Shown piece after piece: positions 35,160 through 46,713 of a stretch of 64,000 bases of DNA (position 1 is its first letter; every line of letters begins with the position of its first letter). Source of the DNA: Mytilus californianus (taxonomy: Eukaryota; Mollusca; Bivalvia; Mytilida; Mytilidae). The stretch lies in assembly GCF_021869535.1 (NCBI RefSeq), contig NW_026262734.1, forward strand, positions 97,035,285 to 97,099,284. The letters are read 5' to 3'. The position numbers and the translations under genes are program-made. The notes under the pieces were generated by a model, which did not search any database, had not been told where the DNA came from, and saw only the letters and a list, made by a program, of their open reading frames with translations.

Positions 35160-37655
35160 TAAACTTTTCCCAAAATTGATCGCCTTGAAGATCATAAAAA
35201 ACATTTGATCAAAATCAAATATGTCGATAAAGGATTTGATTTTGTAAATATTGCCGGTATTTTAAATGATCATTCTGTTAAAAAACAAATTCCTGGCTAT
35301 TTTGATAATACTGAACTCCCTCTTATTTGTTATGTTTACAAAAAATCTACCCGGAAATATGTGTTTAATTATAGGGAAGTGTGTAATAATGTTAATATCA
35401 GAGACAATACACCTACGTCATGATATTGCCGTAATTCCGAATATATTTATGGCCCCAGTTCCCATGTTATAACAGGAGACCTTAACATCGTTCATGACCG
35501 AGAGTTGAAATCATTCCTCAGCAAAGGACCTAAATATCGTCCCCGTCAATTATTAATTGGAATGAGTGTCGTGACATCATCCACGACTCACTCCGTACTT
35601 ACTGCTCGAAATGGATAAAATTAGAAAAAGCTGACAAAAAATCCTTAGATTATTTTTTTAATTCAGTAATGAACATAGTTGATATTCGTATTAAACATTT
35701 TAAAGACCATTTTACTCCTAACAACAACCATAATAGCCCTATTTCTCGTATCAAACATAAGTTAAAAGAACTCGCCAAGGAATTTGTTTTTGTCCCGGCT
35801 GATAATGCTGCTAACAATATCATTATTGTTTGAAGTAAATTTTACGTTGAGGTTCTGCAAAAGGAAATCACGAATTCACCAACATTCCAACTGACTCCAT
35901 TTTCGGAAAATGACATCTGTAACAAACGTAAACCTTTAGGTACCTCTTTACAAGCAAGAACCAAATACAATGAAAGTTCCAACTATGTACTTGCTTCCGA
36001 AGCTGCACAAAACACCTTACAAATATAGATTTATTTCGTCTTCAAGCCATTGTTCCACAACTAAACTGTCTATTCTACTTACTAGTACACTTGGTACAAC
36101 CAAAAACCTGGTAATAAATTGTTCAAATGAGGCCTTTGAAAATAGTGGAATCAATTACTTTTGGAGTGTCAAAAATTCGTTGGAAGTACTTGATAAATTG
36201 CATGCTTATATTGGTGATTTCGAATCTGTTCAAAGTTTTGGTTTTTCTACCCTATATACCACTTTGCCTCATAATCTTATTAAGAAAAAATTCACACACC
36301 TAATCAAATGGGCATTTAAAAAGTCAGAATGCGAATATATATGTTCTAACTCTTTTAGGTCATTTTTTAGTCACAACAGACAAAAGAACTATGTCAATTG
36401 GACCTTCTTTGATACGATAACTGCCCTTGAAATTTTTACTAGATAACATTTTTGTTCGTTATGGAGATTCCGTATATCGTCAAGTTATCGGAATTCCAAT
36501 GGGGACTAACTGTGCCCCACTTATTGCGGACCTGTTTCTGTATTGTTATGAGTTACGATTTATGACTAAAGTCAGCAAAGACCCATCGAAACAACATTTG
36601 ATACAAAAATTTAATAACACTTTTAGATATTTGGATGATATATTGGCTCTCAATAATGACGACTTCAGTATGTACAATAAAGAGATTTATCCTGCTGAAC
36701 TGACTTTAAATAAAGCTAATACTAACAATGAACACTGCCCTTTCCTGGATCTTGATATCTTTCGAAGCTTAATACCAAAATTTATAATAAAAGAGATGAT
36801 TTTTCTTTTCCTATTGTTAATTATCCATTTTTAGATGGTGACGTTCCCTTGTCACCATCTTATGGTGTTTATATATCTCAACTTGTTCGATTCGCTCGTG
36901 TATGTAACAACGTATTTGATTTTAACGAAAGAAACCTGTTTTACTGAAAAATTGTTACACCAGGGTTTTCGATATCACAAACTAGTCAAAACATTTACTA
37001 AATTTTATCATCAGTACAAGGACATCATTCGTAAATATAAATCAACTTGCAGACATCTTATACGTTCAGGGACTTTATTCACAAAGCATCCGTAAAGTTA
37101 CCACGCCCGTAAACGTTGCGGAATGGTTGCGGAATTGAAAATTTTGTATTCACAAAAGCTGCGGAAATTTCGCATCCGTAAACGTTGCGGAATATGTCCG
37201 GTAATACCTGAGAATATTTACGGGACGTCATGACTATCCGTAAACGTTGCGGAATCGGGCACTTGTGTAGATTTTAAATCATTTTTTTCGAAAATATTTG
37301 TTTCCGGATAAAAAAAAACTGCAGTTTATCATAGGTACTTGGGGACAGGGCAATTTTTTTTAAGCCCTCCCCTTTTTTTCCAAAATCGGGGACCTTATTC
37401 ACGAAGGTTCCGTAAAATTTTCAGTTGCGTGAATAAGGTCCTCGGTATTTTACATCCAATCTTTTGTGGTAATATTCTATAAAAAAGCACAAAAATGTCG
37501 ACATTCACCTCAAAAGCTAACCAAACCTTTAAACAGACTCATTCAGAAGGGATGTAGTTACGATACTGTTGTCAGGTCATTAAAGAGGGCATATTTTGGT
37601 ATTAATATTGATTCACTCATAGGGTCTTTGCATCGGAAATAAACACATTTTTTTT
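35160..37655 (+). pseudogene. PLE-type reverse transcriptase, several breaks
   Basis: Homology continues through frames. The parts are: DRLEDHKKHLIKIKYV-like N-terminal part; KQIPGYFDNTELPLICYVYK; TGA at 35421-35423 where a Trp is expected; VITGDLNIVHDRELKSFLSK; a frame change near 35560; FVFVPADNAANNIIIV then TGA at 35831-35833; LLPKLHKTPYKYRFI; GFSTLYTTLPHNLI (first catalytic region, with the expected Asp replaced by Ser in GFSTLY); a frame change near 36430; GIPMGTNCAPLIADLFLYCY; RYLDDIL (catalytic box); CPFLDLDI; a frame change near 36770; SYGVYISQLVRFARVCNNV. A 372-bp insertion at 37070-37441 splits the C-terminal part, which resumes with AQKCRHSPQKLTKPLNRLIQ and ends at SLHRK near 37640. 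The protein cannot be made. A 3' tail (repeat B) follows to about 38285. Confidence 0.9.
37070..37441. mobile_element. 372-bp MITE-like insertion inside the PLE
   Basis: The left end is GGACTTTATTCAC and the right end GTGAATAAGGTCC, inverted with one mismatch. Flanks are TCAG on the left and TCGG on the right, a possible 4-bp target duplication; removing the insert restores the PLE frame from LIRSG to ILHPIF. Near the right end there is a second inverted copy of the end sequence (GACCTTATTCACGAAGGTTC at 37391), so the right arm can itself fold. Three copies of CGTAAACGTTGCGGAAT are spread through the left part. There is no coding frame. Confidence 0.85.
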
Positions 37656-37693
37656 TTTCTTAAACCAGTTGTTGGCATGATACGGGTTATGTT

Positions 37694-38285
37694 CTTCTCA
37701 TATATTTTATGATGGTATGATACTAAACCCCTAACGGGAGGGATTGTGCATGATTTTCATATGATGAAGACATAATCTTTCAATCAGTTTAATTGAGGTC
37801 TGGAGCTGCCATGTCATTAACTGATAGTAGTCCTTTGTTAATTTATGTATAATAATCATTTTGCTTAGTTTCTTTTGTTACCTATTCTGACATCGGACTC
37901 GGACCTCTTTTTAACTGAGTTTTACTGTACGTATTGCTGTGTGTTTGTTTATTCTACATTGGCTAGAGGTATAGGGGGAGGGTTGAGATCTCACAAAACA
38001 TGTTTAACCCCGCCGCATTTTTGCGCCTGTCCCAAGTCAGGAGCCTCTGTCCTTTGTTAGTCTTGTATGTGTTTTTAATTTTAGTTCATTAATATGTTTT
38101 GGAGTTTAGTGTGACGTCCATTTTCATTGAACTAGTACACATTTTTGTTTAGTGGCCAACCGAAGCCCGCCTGCGGGTGCGTGATTTTCTCGCTGTGTTG
38201 AAGACCCATTAGTGGCCTTCGGCTGTTTTCTGCTCTTTGGTCGGGTTGTTGTCTCTTTGACACATTCCCCATTTCCATTCTCAAT
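37694..38285 (+). repeat. Repeat B, 3' tail of the PLE
   Basis: It directly follows the reverse-transcriptase C-terminus and is collinear with 28281-28871. It ends at CCATTTCCATTCTCAAT. The open frames in it (minus strand 38124-38363) are repeat artefacts. Confidence 0.85.
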
Positions 38286-38292
38286 TTTATCA

Positions 38293-38400
38293 AACAGTTG
38301 GAAGCCAGAGGATGTATAAAACGTAACCAAATGAGGAGCTAAATATCTAATAAAGAACGCCATTATACACGAAGATGTTCTATTGCAAACGGGTTAAAAC
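38293..38400. repeat. Repeat I, right half
   Basis: Matches 46440-46550: GAGGATGTATAAAACGTAACC, AGCTAAATATCTAATAAAG, TATACACGAAGATGTTCTA. With 34700-35040 it marks the two sides of the PLE insertion. Confidence 0.8.
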
Positions 38401-39500
38401 TTTTCTTGCTAATAACTTCTTTTTAAACATTGAAATTTGAACCCTTCAGTGAACATATTTGCACCTATTATGAATTTTAATGGCTTTTTGATAACGAGGG
38501 AGATATTAAAAAGAAAGACCAATATACTATGGTCGAAAAGAAAAAGACAAAATGGCAAACAATAATTCATACAAAACACTACTAAGAAAAAAATTGGAAT
38601 TAACTCAGGTTATCTGGAAGTGTAGGTTGTTCCTGCTCGCTTCTGGTATCCATCGTGAAAGCATCTATTCTTGAAAAGCGGATGATTTTTTAGTGAGTAT
38701 TACAACCTATAGAGAAAACGATCATCTTCCATCATGGTAAGACTTAAAATACATTGTTTAGACCTTTGGACTACCATTTATCATGAGATAAGCAATACAT
38801 ATAAATGACATTCAAAGCTAAGGCACGTAACTTCAGCCTAAGTAAAATGGTCCTGACATTAAATAGCATTATTAATTAAAATTTAGCAACGGAGGATCCA
38901 GGAGCCGGTAATTCGCCCCCACTAATAACTGAAAACTTAAAAATTTAATAGTTTGTTATTTTTAGATTTTGGAATACCGCCCTACCTTTTGGCAAACGTT
39001 TTCATTGGACACATCTGTGCCTCCTATTTTGTATCCTGGGTCAGTCACTGTTTAGTGAGAAAACACACATATACAACTTTGTATAAAGTCCTGTTGTAGT
39101 AATATGTAAAGTTGAAATTGGTATTGAAAAACGAAAAAAAGTAGAGAATAACCCAGCTATTCAAATGAAACTAAATTATTTAAATTCCGCTTTTTTATAT
39201 TTATTATTCGTTTTAAGGGTTATGCATGACTTTTATCTATAGGAAAATTTTCTATCTGTTTTTTAACAGGAACAAATGTACGGTGACCATTTTTTTGTTG
39301 AAATTCTGAAGCATTTGATAAGACCTATCTTCTCTGCCTGTAGCTTGAAAACAAGCACGGTGACATATCATTCTTATTATATTTTGAGCATATCACAATA
39401 TATAGTACATTTTGGCAAAGTATGCATACATTCTATCATTTTTTTATACTCCCATACCACCGAAAAAACTGTCTATCTCAAGAAAAATGTAGTTTCCCAA
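38401..39500. other. Intergenic, no gene seen
   Basis: No coding frame with a recognisable domain. A small block GGAGGATCCAGGAGCCGG at 38890 resembles a retroelement edge. Confidence 0.5.
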
Positions 39501-39502
39501 AA

Positions 39503-39635
39503 AAAGCCCGCCTTCGGGTGCGGGATTTTCTCGCTGTTTTGAAGACCCATTGGTGGCCTTCGGCTGTTTTCTGCTCTTTGGTCGGGTTGTTGTCTCTTTG
39601 ACATATTCCCCATTTCCATTCTCAATTTTATCATC
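39503..39635 (+). repeat. Repeat B, 3' end only
   Basis: GCCCGCCTTCGGGTGCGGG, GGTGGCCTTCGGCTGTTTTC and TTCCCCATTTCCATTCTCAAT match the last 130 bp of the copies at 28.3 and 37.7 kb. It is 5'-truncated. Confidence 0.85.
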
Positions 39636-39769
39636 TATTACTGCTTATTAATTTCAAATCTTCCTAACGAATGTAAACTTAGTACAATATAATGCAAAGT
39701 GATGCATCTGATATAATTAAATTGATAAAAATAGAACATGCATCATGATCATATAATGATTAATGAAAT

Positions 39770-39945
39770 TGTTACTCGGAGCACCTGAGATCACCCACGG
39801 TTTTTGTTGGTGTTCGTGTTGCTCAGTCGTTAGTTTTCTATGTTGTGAATTGTATACTGTTTGTTTTTCTTTTGGTCGTTTTTCTGTTTTTTGCCGTGAC
39901 ATTATCAATTCGTTTGCAACTGATGAGTTTGATTAACCTTTTGGT
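39770..39945 (+). repeat. Interspersed repeat G, partial
   Basis: TACTCGGAGCACCTGAGATC, GTTCGTGTTGCTCAGTCG, TTTTCTATGTTGTG and GCCGTGACATTATCAATTCG follow the family order. Confidence 0.75.
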
Positions 39946-40194
39946 ACATGTATCAGATCACCGTACGGTCTTCATCAATGAGTAAACTCATACCGTATAC
40001 AAATACGATTACGAAAGTTTTATTTGGATTCGGTTCACATATAACAGTACAAACATAAGCTCGTGAGAGTTTTTTTACCGAATATAGATAACATATACAT
40101 AACATTAAAACATCGAGCATGCAGATAAGATATATAAGCAGCATATATTACAATGCGTTACCACAAATTACTTAAAACCTAAATTCTTCATTAG

Positions 40195-40437
40195 ATATAA
40201 AGATTTGATTTTGAAGTTTGGTTGTACATATAGAAAACTTATTTCAAACGGGATAGCACATCCTCATTTGTTGTTTACCTAGCCCGGAAATTTAGAAACG
40301 ATCCAGGTAAACTTATCGACCCTTTAAATAAACTTATTCTAAAAGGTTACCAATTCAATACTGTGATTAGATCTTTGAATATTGTTTTGAGTGGTATTAA
40401 TATTGTTTTTGTTATCAGTAAATTAAAATCAAACTAA
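40195..40437 (+). pseudogene. PLE-type reverse transcriptase, C-terminal remnant
   Basis: It encodes RKLISNGIAHPH, then after a frame change LARKFRND, KLIDPLNKLILKGYQF, NTVIRSLNIVLSGIN and a stop at 40435-40437. This aligns with the C-terminus of the copy at 35-37.6 kb (PLNRLIQKGCSYDTVVRSLK). All RT motifs are missing; it is a 5'-truncated copy whose non-coding tail continues to about 41370. Confidence 0.85.
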
Positions 40438-41370
40438 ATATTATTTGTATATACATATCCACATTCATGACTCTACAATCTGTCGATACCTGTATCATGG
40501 CATTGCACAAGGTCATGTTTTTCTCTGACTGTTTATGACTGTTTATGAAGTTTTTACACTAAATCCATTGCATGTTGGATGTGTACTGATTGATATTTTA
40601 GTCTGAGATGCATGATTTTTTTAATAAGTTGTTATTGGCTTTGTACTTGCTGTCAGTAACTGTGAATACTCTCAGATCTGTATTTTTTTCTGTTTTTGGT
40701 TGTTGGGATGTATAAGTACCCGTCCACGTCCACTCTGTTATTTTGTTATATGTATTCTTTTTGTATCCATCTTTTTCAGCTGATTTTTATAGTTTGTTCT
40801 TATGTTGTACTGTTACACCACTGTCCCAGGTTAGGTGGAGTGTTGGCGCCTTCAAACGAGTTGAACCCCGCCTTATTCTATATGTGCCTGTCCAAAATCA
40901 GGAGCCTGTATTTGAGTGGTTGTTGCTTGTTGCTTGTTGCTCTTTTTCATATTTGTTTTTCGTTTATTGTTTTGTATAGTGTGTTTTTGTTTTGTGCTGT
41001 TGCACCACTGTCCCAGGTAAGGGGGAGGGTTTGGCGCCATCCAACTAGTTTAACCCCGCCACATTCTGTATGTGCATGTCCCAAGTAAGGAGCCTGTAAT
41101 TCAGTGGTTGTCGTTTGTTGCTGCGTAACATAATCGTTTATCGTTCATCATTTTGTACATAAATTAGGCCGCTAGTTTTCTCGTTTGAATTGTTTTACAT
41201 TTGTCAATCCGTTGCCTTTTATAGCTGACTATGCGGTATGGGCTTTGCTCATTGTTGAAGGCCGTACGGTGATCTATACTTGTTAATTTCAGTGTCATTT
41301 GGTCTCTTGTGGAGAGTTGTCTAATTGGCAATCATACCACATCTTCTTATTTTTATATAAATACAATACA
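40438..41370 (+). repeat. Repeat A as the 3' tail of the PLE remnant
   Basis: After the coding remnant comes a leader (CAGTAACTGTGAATACTCTC at 40652), then a partial repeat A (40800-40960) and a full one (40980-41370), with GTCCCAGG, CCCCGCCACATTCTGTATGTG, GGAGCCTGTAATTCAGTGG, GACTATGCGGTATGGG and CAATCATACCACATC. The uninterrupted order from ORF to leader to repeat A is the best evidence here that family A is the 3' tail of a PLE lineage. Confidence 0.75.
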
Positions 41371-42120
41371 GGCATATTGAAATACATGCAAAGCACTACT
41401 AAACTATAGTAATCTATAAAGGACCCTGGTTTAAATGTCGGTTGTGAAACTGTGAAACAATTCAAAATATTGAAGTAATTATTCTACAGCAATGGACCTA
41501 AAAACAAATCTGGCAGACAGCAAACAACGCATAACTAAATCAATACTAAGACCATAAATAAAACGCACCTGTCGTACAAGACTACAGCACAAGTTTAATA
41601 AAAAAATCATGATCAATACAAACATACAAATATACGTCGAATGCTGTCTCATTAATGCATATCGAATATAATCTTTTATTTATATACTTTATATAACAAA
41701 ATAACCACTGACTTTATACACACTGATTGAATGTAAAAGGGAGAGGGTTGTATTTAACAAAGCCACGTATTCATATGTTTGTCATTTATTAAAAAAAAAA
41801 ATGCCAGTAGTTGTTTTATGTTCAATCATAACGCTTTTGTTTTTAATTAGATAAGTTAAAGTATTTCAGAAAGTTTCTATTTCAATGTTTCAAAAACTTT
41901 AAAAAAAATCGAAACGATTTCAAGCTTGATATATTGTAAAGACACCTGCCTATTGCCGAAGAGTATATGCTGGTCCGGAAGGCCAGGTAAATGCTGTTCC
42001 TCAAGTTGCACCTTTGTGCTGTTGAGTGCAATTACTCATTCGGGGATACGTCTCCATCATTTTGTTATGTCACAATCGAAGACAAAATGATGTTATAGTC
42101 TCAAGTATCAATTTGAAATA
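41371..42120. other. Intergenic, no gene seen
   Basis: AT-rich. The block near 42080-42125 (GTCTCAAGTATCAATTTGAAA) is shared with 47360-47390 and marks the 3' flank of the duplicated C1q unit. Confidence 0.6.
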
Positions 42121-42774
42121 CTAGTCCATCTTTTTAAGAAAATAAGTAAAAGGTATTGTAAAAGCTTTTATTTATGTTCATATTTCGAACAGCAATACCC
42201 CCGTAAAGGTGTTATATGCATCATTTCCATTTATTTTTGCAGGTCCGCCGTTTGCACGCCTAACCCACACTACATCCCCCATGTCAAGAACTTCTGCTAT
42301 AGTCTGACTACCCATATTATCGGTCGAATAGCTGCAAAATACAATTGCAATTTGGTCTCCATTTTTTACCATTTCTAGGTAAACACCTTGGCCGATAACG
42401 TTCATTCCAGTGAAAGATAAGAGATAAACACCCTTTGTCGGGACGATAAAATGGTTATGTCTAGTATCATAAGCGTTTCCAATATTAGTGTACATTGTAT
42501 TGTATCCAACAGTTTGGTGCTGACCGAGTTGGACATGTCCTCCGGTCAATTTTGCAGAGAAAGCAACTCTAGACATCACAGACTCTCTTGTGACTAAAAC
42601 AAATACAAAAGTATTAAAATAAGTCGAAGGTACATATTTCAATAAATGTGCATTTAAATTAATAGTAAATAAGTAGGTAAGTAAGTAAGTATTACTAAGG
42701 AAATAGTTTACTATAGTTTCACAATCAAATAAACAGTATCATACACAATATACAAATCTTTAATATAAATAAGA

Positions 42775-43110
42775 AGATGTGGTATGAGTGCCAATGAGAC
42801 AACTCTCCATCAAAGTCATAATGTATAAAAAGTTAACAATTATAGGTAAAAGTACGGCCTTCAACACGGAGCCTTGGCTCACACCGAACAGCAAGCTATA
42901 AAGGGGCCCAACATGACTTGTGTAAGTCAATTCAAACAGGAAAACCAACGGTTTAAACTATGTAAAAAACGAGAAACGAGAAACACCTATGAACCACACA
43001 AACAAACGACAACCCCTGAACAACAGGCTCCTGACTTAGGAAAGGTGCATACAAATGCAGTGTGTTTAAACGTTTTAACAGGCGCCAACCTTCACCTTAA
43101 CCTGATACAG
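42775..43110 (-). repeat. Repeat A subfamily 2, in intron 2 of copy 1
   Basis: Plus-strand text has AAGAAGATGTGGTATGAGTG, CACGGAGCCTTGGCTCACAC and CAACAGGCTCCTGACTTAGG. It is absent from intron 2 of copy 2, so it entered after the duplication and partly explains the longer intron (about 2.1 kb against 0.6 kb). Confidence 0.85.
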
Positions 43111-43544
43111 TAGTGTAACATTACAACATAAAAAGACACGCTATAAAATATCAATTGAAATGGCTTAACTCGATCAAAAAGACATTTAAAAAACCAAGAC
43201 ATCCACTGAACGAATAAGTATGATCTATGACACAATATAAATATAATATATTAAAACGTAGGTGCCTATATAAGATAGACGTTACAGGTAATAATAAATA
43301 AGATGCAAGAAGATTGTCAATAAGACAACTCAATCCTGGGACAAAATGGCGTTAAATAAAACAACGTACACAGGTAAAAATAAATATAATAATTTTGTTA
43401 GGAGTACGAAAGTAAACTTTTAAAACCACATTAGATCCCTGCTTTTAAGCCATATGAGACACTTTCATCCATTTCAAAATAAAAATATATGCGTATTTCA
43501 CTTATTAAAACATTAACGAAATTCCGGTCCTCGGATATAAGAAA

Positions 43545-44600
43545 GAACAGTGCAGCATTTGCTCAATATCCTTGATAAATTTGGTGACAAGAGTGGTACT
43601 GTACACAGACACCACAATTTTTATGTTAATGACACCCCTGTTATCTTTTTGTCTAGTTATGGACAGTTCGTGAACAATACGACGTTTTGTAAATGTTTAC
43701 TATCATATTTAACCATCACCAAACGAGCCTTGATAATACATAAATGTTGTTTTTATAAAGGGATTTTCAAACAAATACAAACCAAAACTCAGACAAAAAA
43801 TATCAGAAAGATATTACCTTTTTTGTTTAAAAAGTACCTTTTTCGTAATAATAGTTATCTTTACTACTAAAATAAGTTTACCTCACAACTACTGACTGAA
43901 AATAAAGTAAAACAAAATCTACTTTATTCAATCTTCAATCATTTGTGTATTCAAAAGTACTACAGTTATGTTGGTCAAATTTCAGACAGCTACGATGTTT
44001 GCAGATTTTGAGCTGAGGAAAGGGTCAAAATTGAAATTCAAAATCTTAACAATTTTTGGCATATGATCTTGATAGAAAATGCATAAAACATGTAAAATTA
44101 AATCTGATGGCATTTATTAGATATGCCCAAGGTGAAATTAACATTTCCCTCGCAAAATAGACGAAAAAATATTGGGAGGGGCCCTTTTTTTTACACCCCA
44201 AATTTTTATAATGTTTTTGTCGTTTTCTTTTCTTAATTAATTCAACATCCAGGAATTTCAGATCGTTTAGAGAGTTTTCTACAAAGATATGAGTTCTAAA
44301 AAATGTACCTTCATTAATATCAAGTAAAGCACGTTTCCAATTTCTAGCCACTCATTCAATTCACCAAAGTTTTATATTATGAATGAGTTACACCAGTTAA
44401 CCCGAGGTCAATCGACGTCATCCAACAATCTATTCTTACTCTGACATGATGACAAATGCATTGTGACATAGGACATTTAGGAGAAAGTGCCTGTCGAGGA
44501 AATTCGAAAGTCGTTTATTTCCTCAAAAGATGTATATTTGTGGGAGTTTCCAGCTCATTTACTTATACCTTTGAATTTTGTTTAACATTTTCCCCTATCC
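43545..44600. other. Intron 2 sequence of copy 1; duplicated and unique parts
   Basis: 43550-43690 and 44395-44590 match intron 2 of copy 2 (48010-48125 and 48150-48330). The part between, about 43700-44390, is unique to copy 1. It includes a 101-codon minus-strand frame at 44046-44351 (DLKFLDVELIKKRKRQ) that I do not recognise and that lacks support as a gene. Confidence 0.55.
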
Positions 44601-45224
44601 TAATACATAGCAATTCTTACAACTATTCTGAAGTAGAATTTCTCTTTCTGGAATTCGGTCGGCAATATTTTGCCACAATGGGTCTTTGCGTGCCTATCCT
44701 TTTCGTGGTTACTAAACAAAACGTTCTCACTTACAGAAGAAAACGGTATAATTTCATGTTCGTTTTGTTCGTTGTTATTCGGTACGTGTACGTCGGCATC
44801 TCTATCTTCCAACAATGTGCTAAGAATTTTCTTTATATCTCTGTTTTCCTCAAATACTGTATCTAACCTTTCTACTAAATGTGCATTTGTCTCTAAAACT
44901 ACTTTAATGTCTTTTGACTGAACGTCTACCCTCTCTCTAAGTAAATGATTTTCTTCGATAGTCGTATCTAGCTTCTGTTTCATGATCTATAATTCCCGGT
45001 GCCAACGTTCAAATTGCTCTGAAACCAGACGAACAAAAGTAAAATATTTAAAAAACAATAAAACAATCAAATATGTAATTCATATTATCTGAATAATTTG
45101 GTCTTTAATTGTATAATTACAAAATATATCTTGAATATGTTTCAATTTTTACTATCTGAGATAGAGATGCTACAAAACTGAATACAGAGTTCGTTGGTTT
45201 TCTCTTTTATTTCTACTTTATATT

Positions 45225-45520
45225 TAACTGCGCCACATTCTGTATGTGCATGACCTAGTCAGGAGTCTATGATTAAGTGGTTGGCGTTTGTTACTGTAAT
45301 ACCACATTTGTTTTTCATTCATTGTTTTGTACAAAAATCAAGCCATCATGTTTCTCGTTTGAGTTGTTTTACAGTTATCATGTCGGGGCCTTTTAAAGCT
45401 TGCCATGAGGTATGGGTTTTGCTAATCGTTGAAGGCCGAACGGTGAGCTATAGTGCAAAATTCTATGTCATTGATGGAAAGTTGTCTCATTGGCAATCTA
45501 ACCATTTTTCATATTTTTAT
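45225..45520 (+). repeat. Repeat A in intron 1 of copy 1
   Basis: TGCGCCACATTCTGTATGTG, AAGTGGTTGGCGTTTGTTAC, CATGTCGGGGCCTTTTAAAG and GTTGTCTCATTGGCAATC. A matching copy sits in intron 1 of the neighbour (48940-49205), so this insertion predates the gene duplication. Confidence 0.8.
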
Positions 45521-45790
45521 ATTGTATTGATCGGCTTTCCAAACCCATTCGCTTCATAAGTAAATGTATTAGCAAATGAGACTTAAATACTGTAGGTAGA
45601 ACATCTTATACAAAAGGACCAAACTAACAATTCACATATATATACAACAAACCTATAACGACTGCCAGTTTGTTATTGACGTCATCATTTTCTGGCAAAG
45701 TTGTCGATGCATAATGGAAAGGTAGTTTTAGTGAAACGACATATATCCATAACAACATGATGTAAGTCTATCATCGATTGAGAACTAAAT

Positions 45791-45810
45791 CTTATCGCAA
45801 TGTTTAAATA
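45791..45810 (-). promoter_or_regulatory. Putative TATA-like and GATA motifs, copy 1
   Basis: On the minus strand TATTTAAA (45803-45810) is followed by CGATAAGA, about 33-52 bp before the ATG. The same arrangement is kept upstream of copy 2, although surrounding bases differ. Motif roles are inferred. Confidence 0.4.
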
Positions 45811-46089
45811 CATGCAGTTCAATGCAATTTGTCACAAAGATCATTACTACATTACATAATTCTTGATATAGATTGCAGTGACTTACATTCTATCCTGGCT
45901 TTAAAAATGCGTTTGATAATTCAGGCATTGACCTTTATTTTGAAAAGAAACCACGACAGAATAATGATACTACATTTATACGGAAAACAAAGATATGGTT
46001 TATGTTTTTATGACACACAATCCCTTCACGCACATGCAAAAAGTTAAAAATTAAACAAACAATGGAACAGCGTTTTAGGTGTATTGCAT

Positions 46090-46550
46090 ATTATAAACCA
46101 TTATAAAGTTTGGAGTATAATATTTAATACACATGTCATTTTATATAACGTTGTGGGGAAGATTGCATTCTTGAAATGCCATATACATTACTGATTTTAT
46201 ATTGTATGCTAGATCATTTCCATGTGTCGAGGATGGATTTGAAAGCAATGTATGGAATTCATATTTTGTAGGTAACCAATACAACCAATCGAATGTATTC
46301 TTACATTTAGTAGGATTTGACCGTAATAAGAATATGAGAATACTGCAATACAGTAAATGAAAACAGGAGATGATTAATTTCGTGCGTCAGAAACTCTTTT
46401 CTAAATTTAACTTCATCAGGAACGTCCAAACCCAAAAATTTGGATGCCAAGGATGTATAAGAACAAACCACACGAACAGCTAAAGATCTAATAAATAACG
46501 CCAGTATACACGAATATGTTCTACTGCAATTAAATGGGTTAACACTTAAG
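46090..46550. repeat. Repeat I, uninterrupted copy
   Basis: Contains both halves of the repeat that is split at 35040/38293, in order. It supplies the reference for the PLE insertion point. Diverged fragments are at 59080-59180 and 59370-59500. Confidence 0.8.
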
Positions 46551-46713
46551 AGATAACTGTATTGTATTTGAAGCTTTGCGGACGTCCATCGGTAGTTTTA
46601 CTGTCGCAATTTAGTTTACCTGGCGACGCGTAGCGGAGACAGGTAAACAGGTATTTGCGACAGTAAAACTACCGATGGACGTCCGCAAAGCTTCAAATAC
46701 AATACAGTTATCT
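46551..46713. mobile_element. Near-perfect foldback element, about 70-bp arms
   Basis: The left arm 46551-46622 (AGATAACTGTATTGTATTTG, AAGCTTTGCGGACGTCCATC, GGTAGTTTTACTGTCGCAA) and the right arm 46641-46713 are inverted copies with hardly any differences apart from a short indel near the loop. The loop holds GGCGACGCGTAGCGGAGAC. High arm identity suggests recent insertion or gene conversion. It sits at the end of repeat I. Confidence 0.9.

Larger units (their letters stand above)
42178..45758 (-). pseudogene. C1q-domain gene, tandem copy 1, apparently broken
   Basis: Three exons by homology with the neighbour at 47441-49416. Exon 1 is 45653-45758, with signal peptide MLLWIYVVSLKLPFHYAS and donor ATAG/GTTTG. 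Exon 2 starts at 45018; it encodes the coiled coil (KQKLDTTIEENHLLRERVD) and ends at donor TTCT/GTAAGT (44735) or at a distal GTT/GTAAGA (44621). Exon 3 is 42178-42593, with the C1q domain (NIGNAYDTRHNHFIVPTKGV, NTFTGVLLFEI) and acceptor TTTTAG/TC. Two defects stand out. TAG at 44987-44989 is in frame ten codons into exon 2, where the paralog has CGG. Both donors leave the frame in phase 0, while exon 3 needs phase 1. AATAAA follows the stop near 42168. The C1q exon itself is fully open, so use with another leader cannot be excluded. Confidence 0.8.

Noticed and set aside
38124..38363. 79-codon minus-strand frame (and the similar one at 28718-28921)
   Set aside because: Both come from the antisense of repeat B, a retroelement 3' tail.
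44046..44351. 101-codon minus-strand frame inside intron 2 of C1q copy 1
   Set aside because: Unrecognised, absent from the paralogous intron, and without clear splice signals; kept only as a note.
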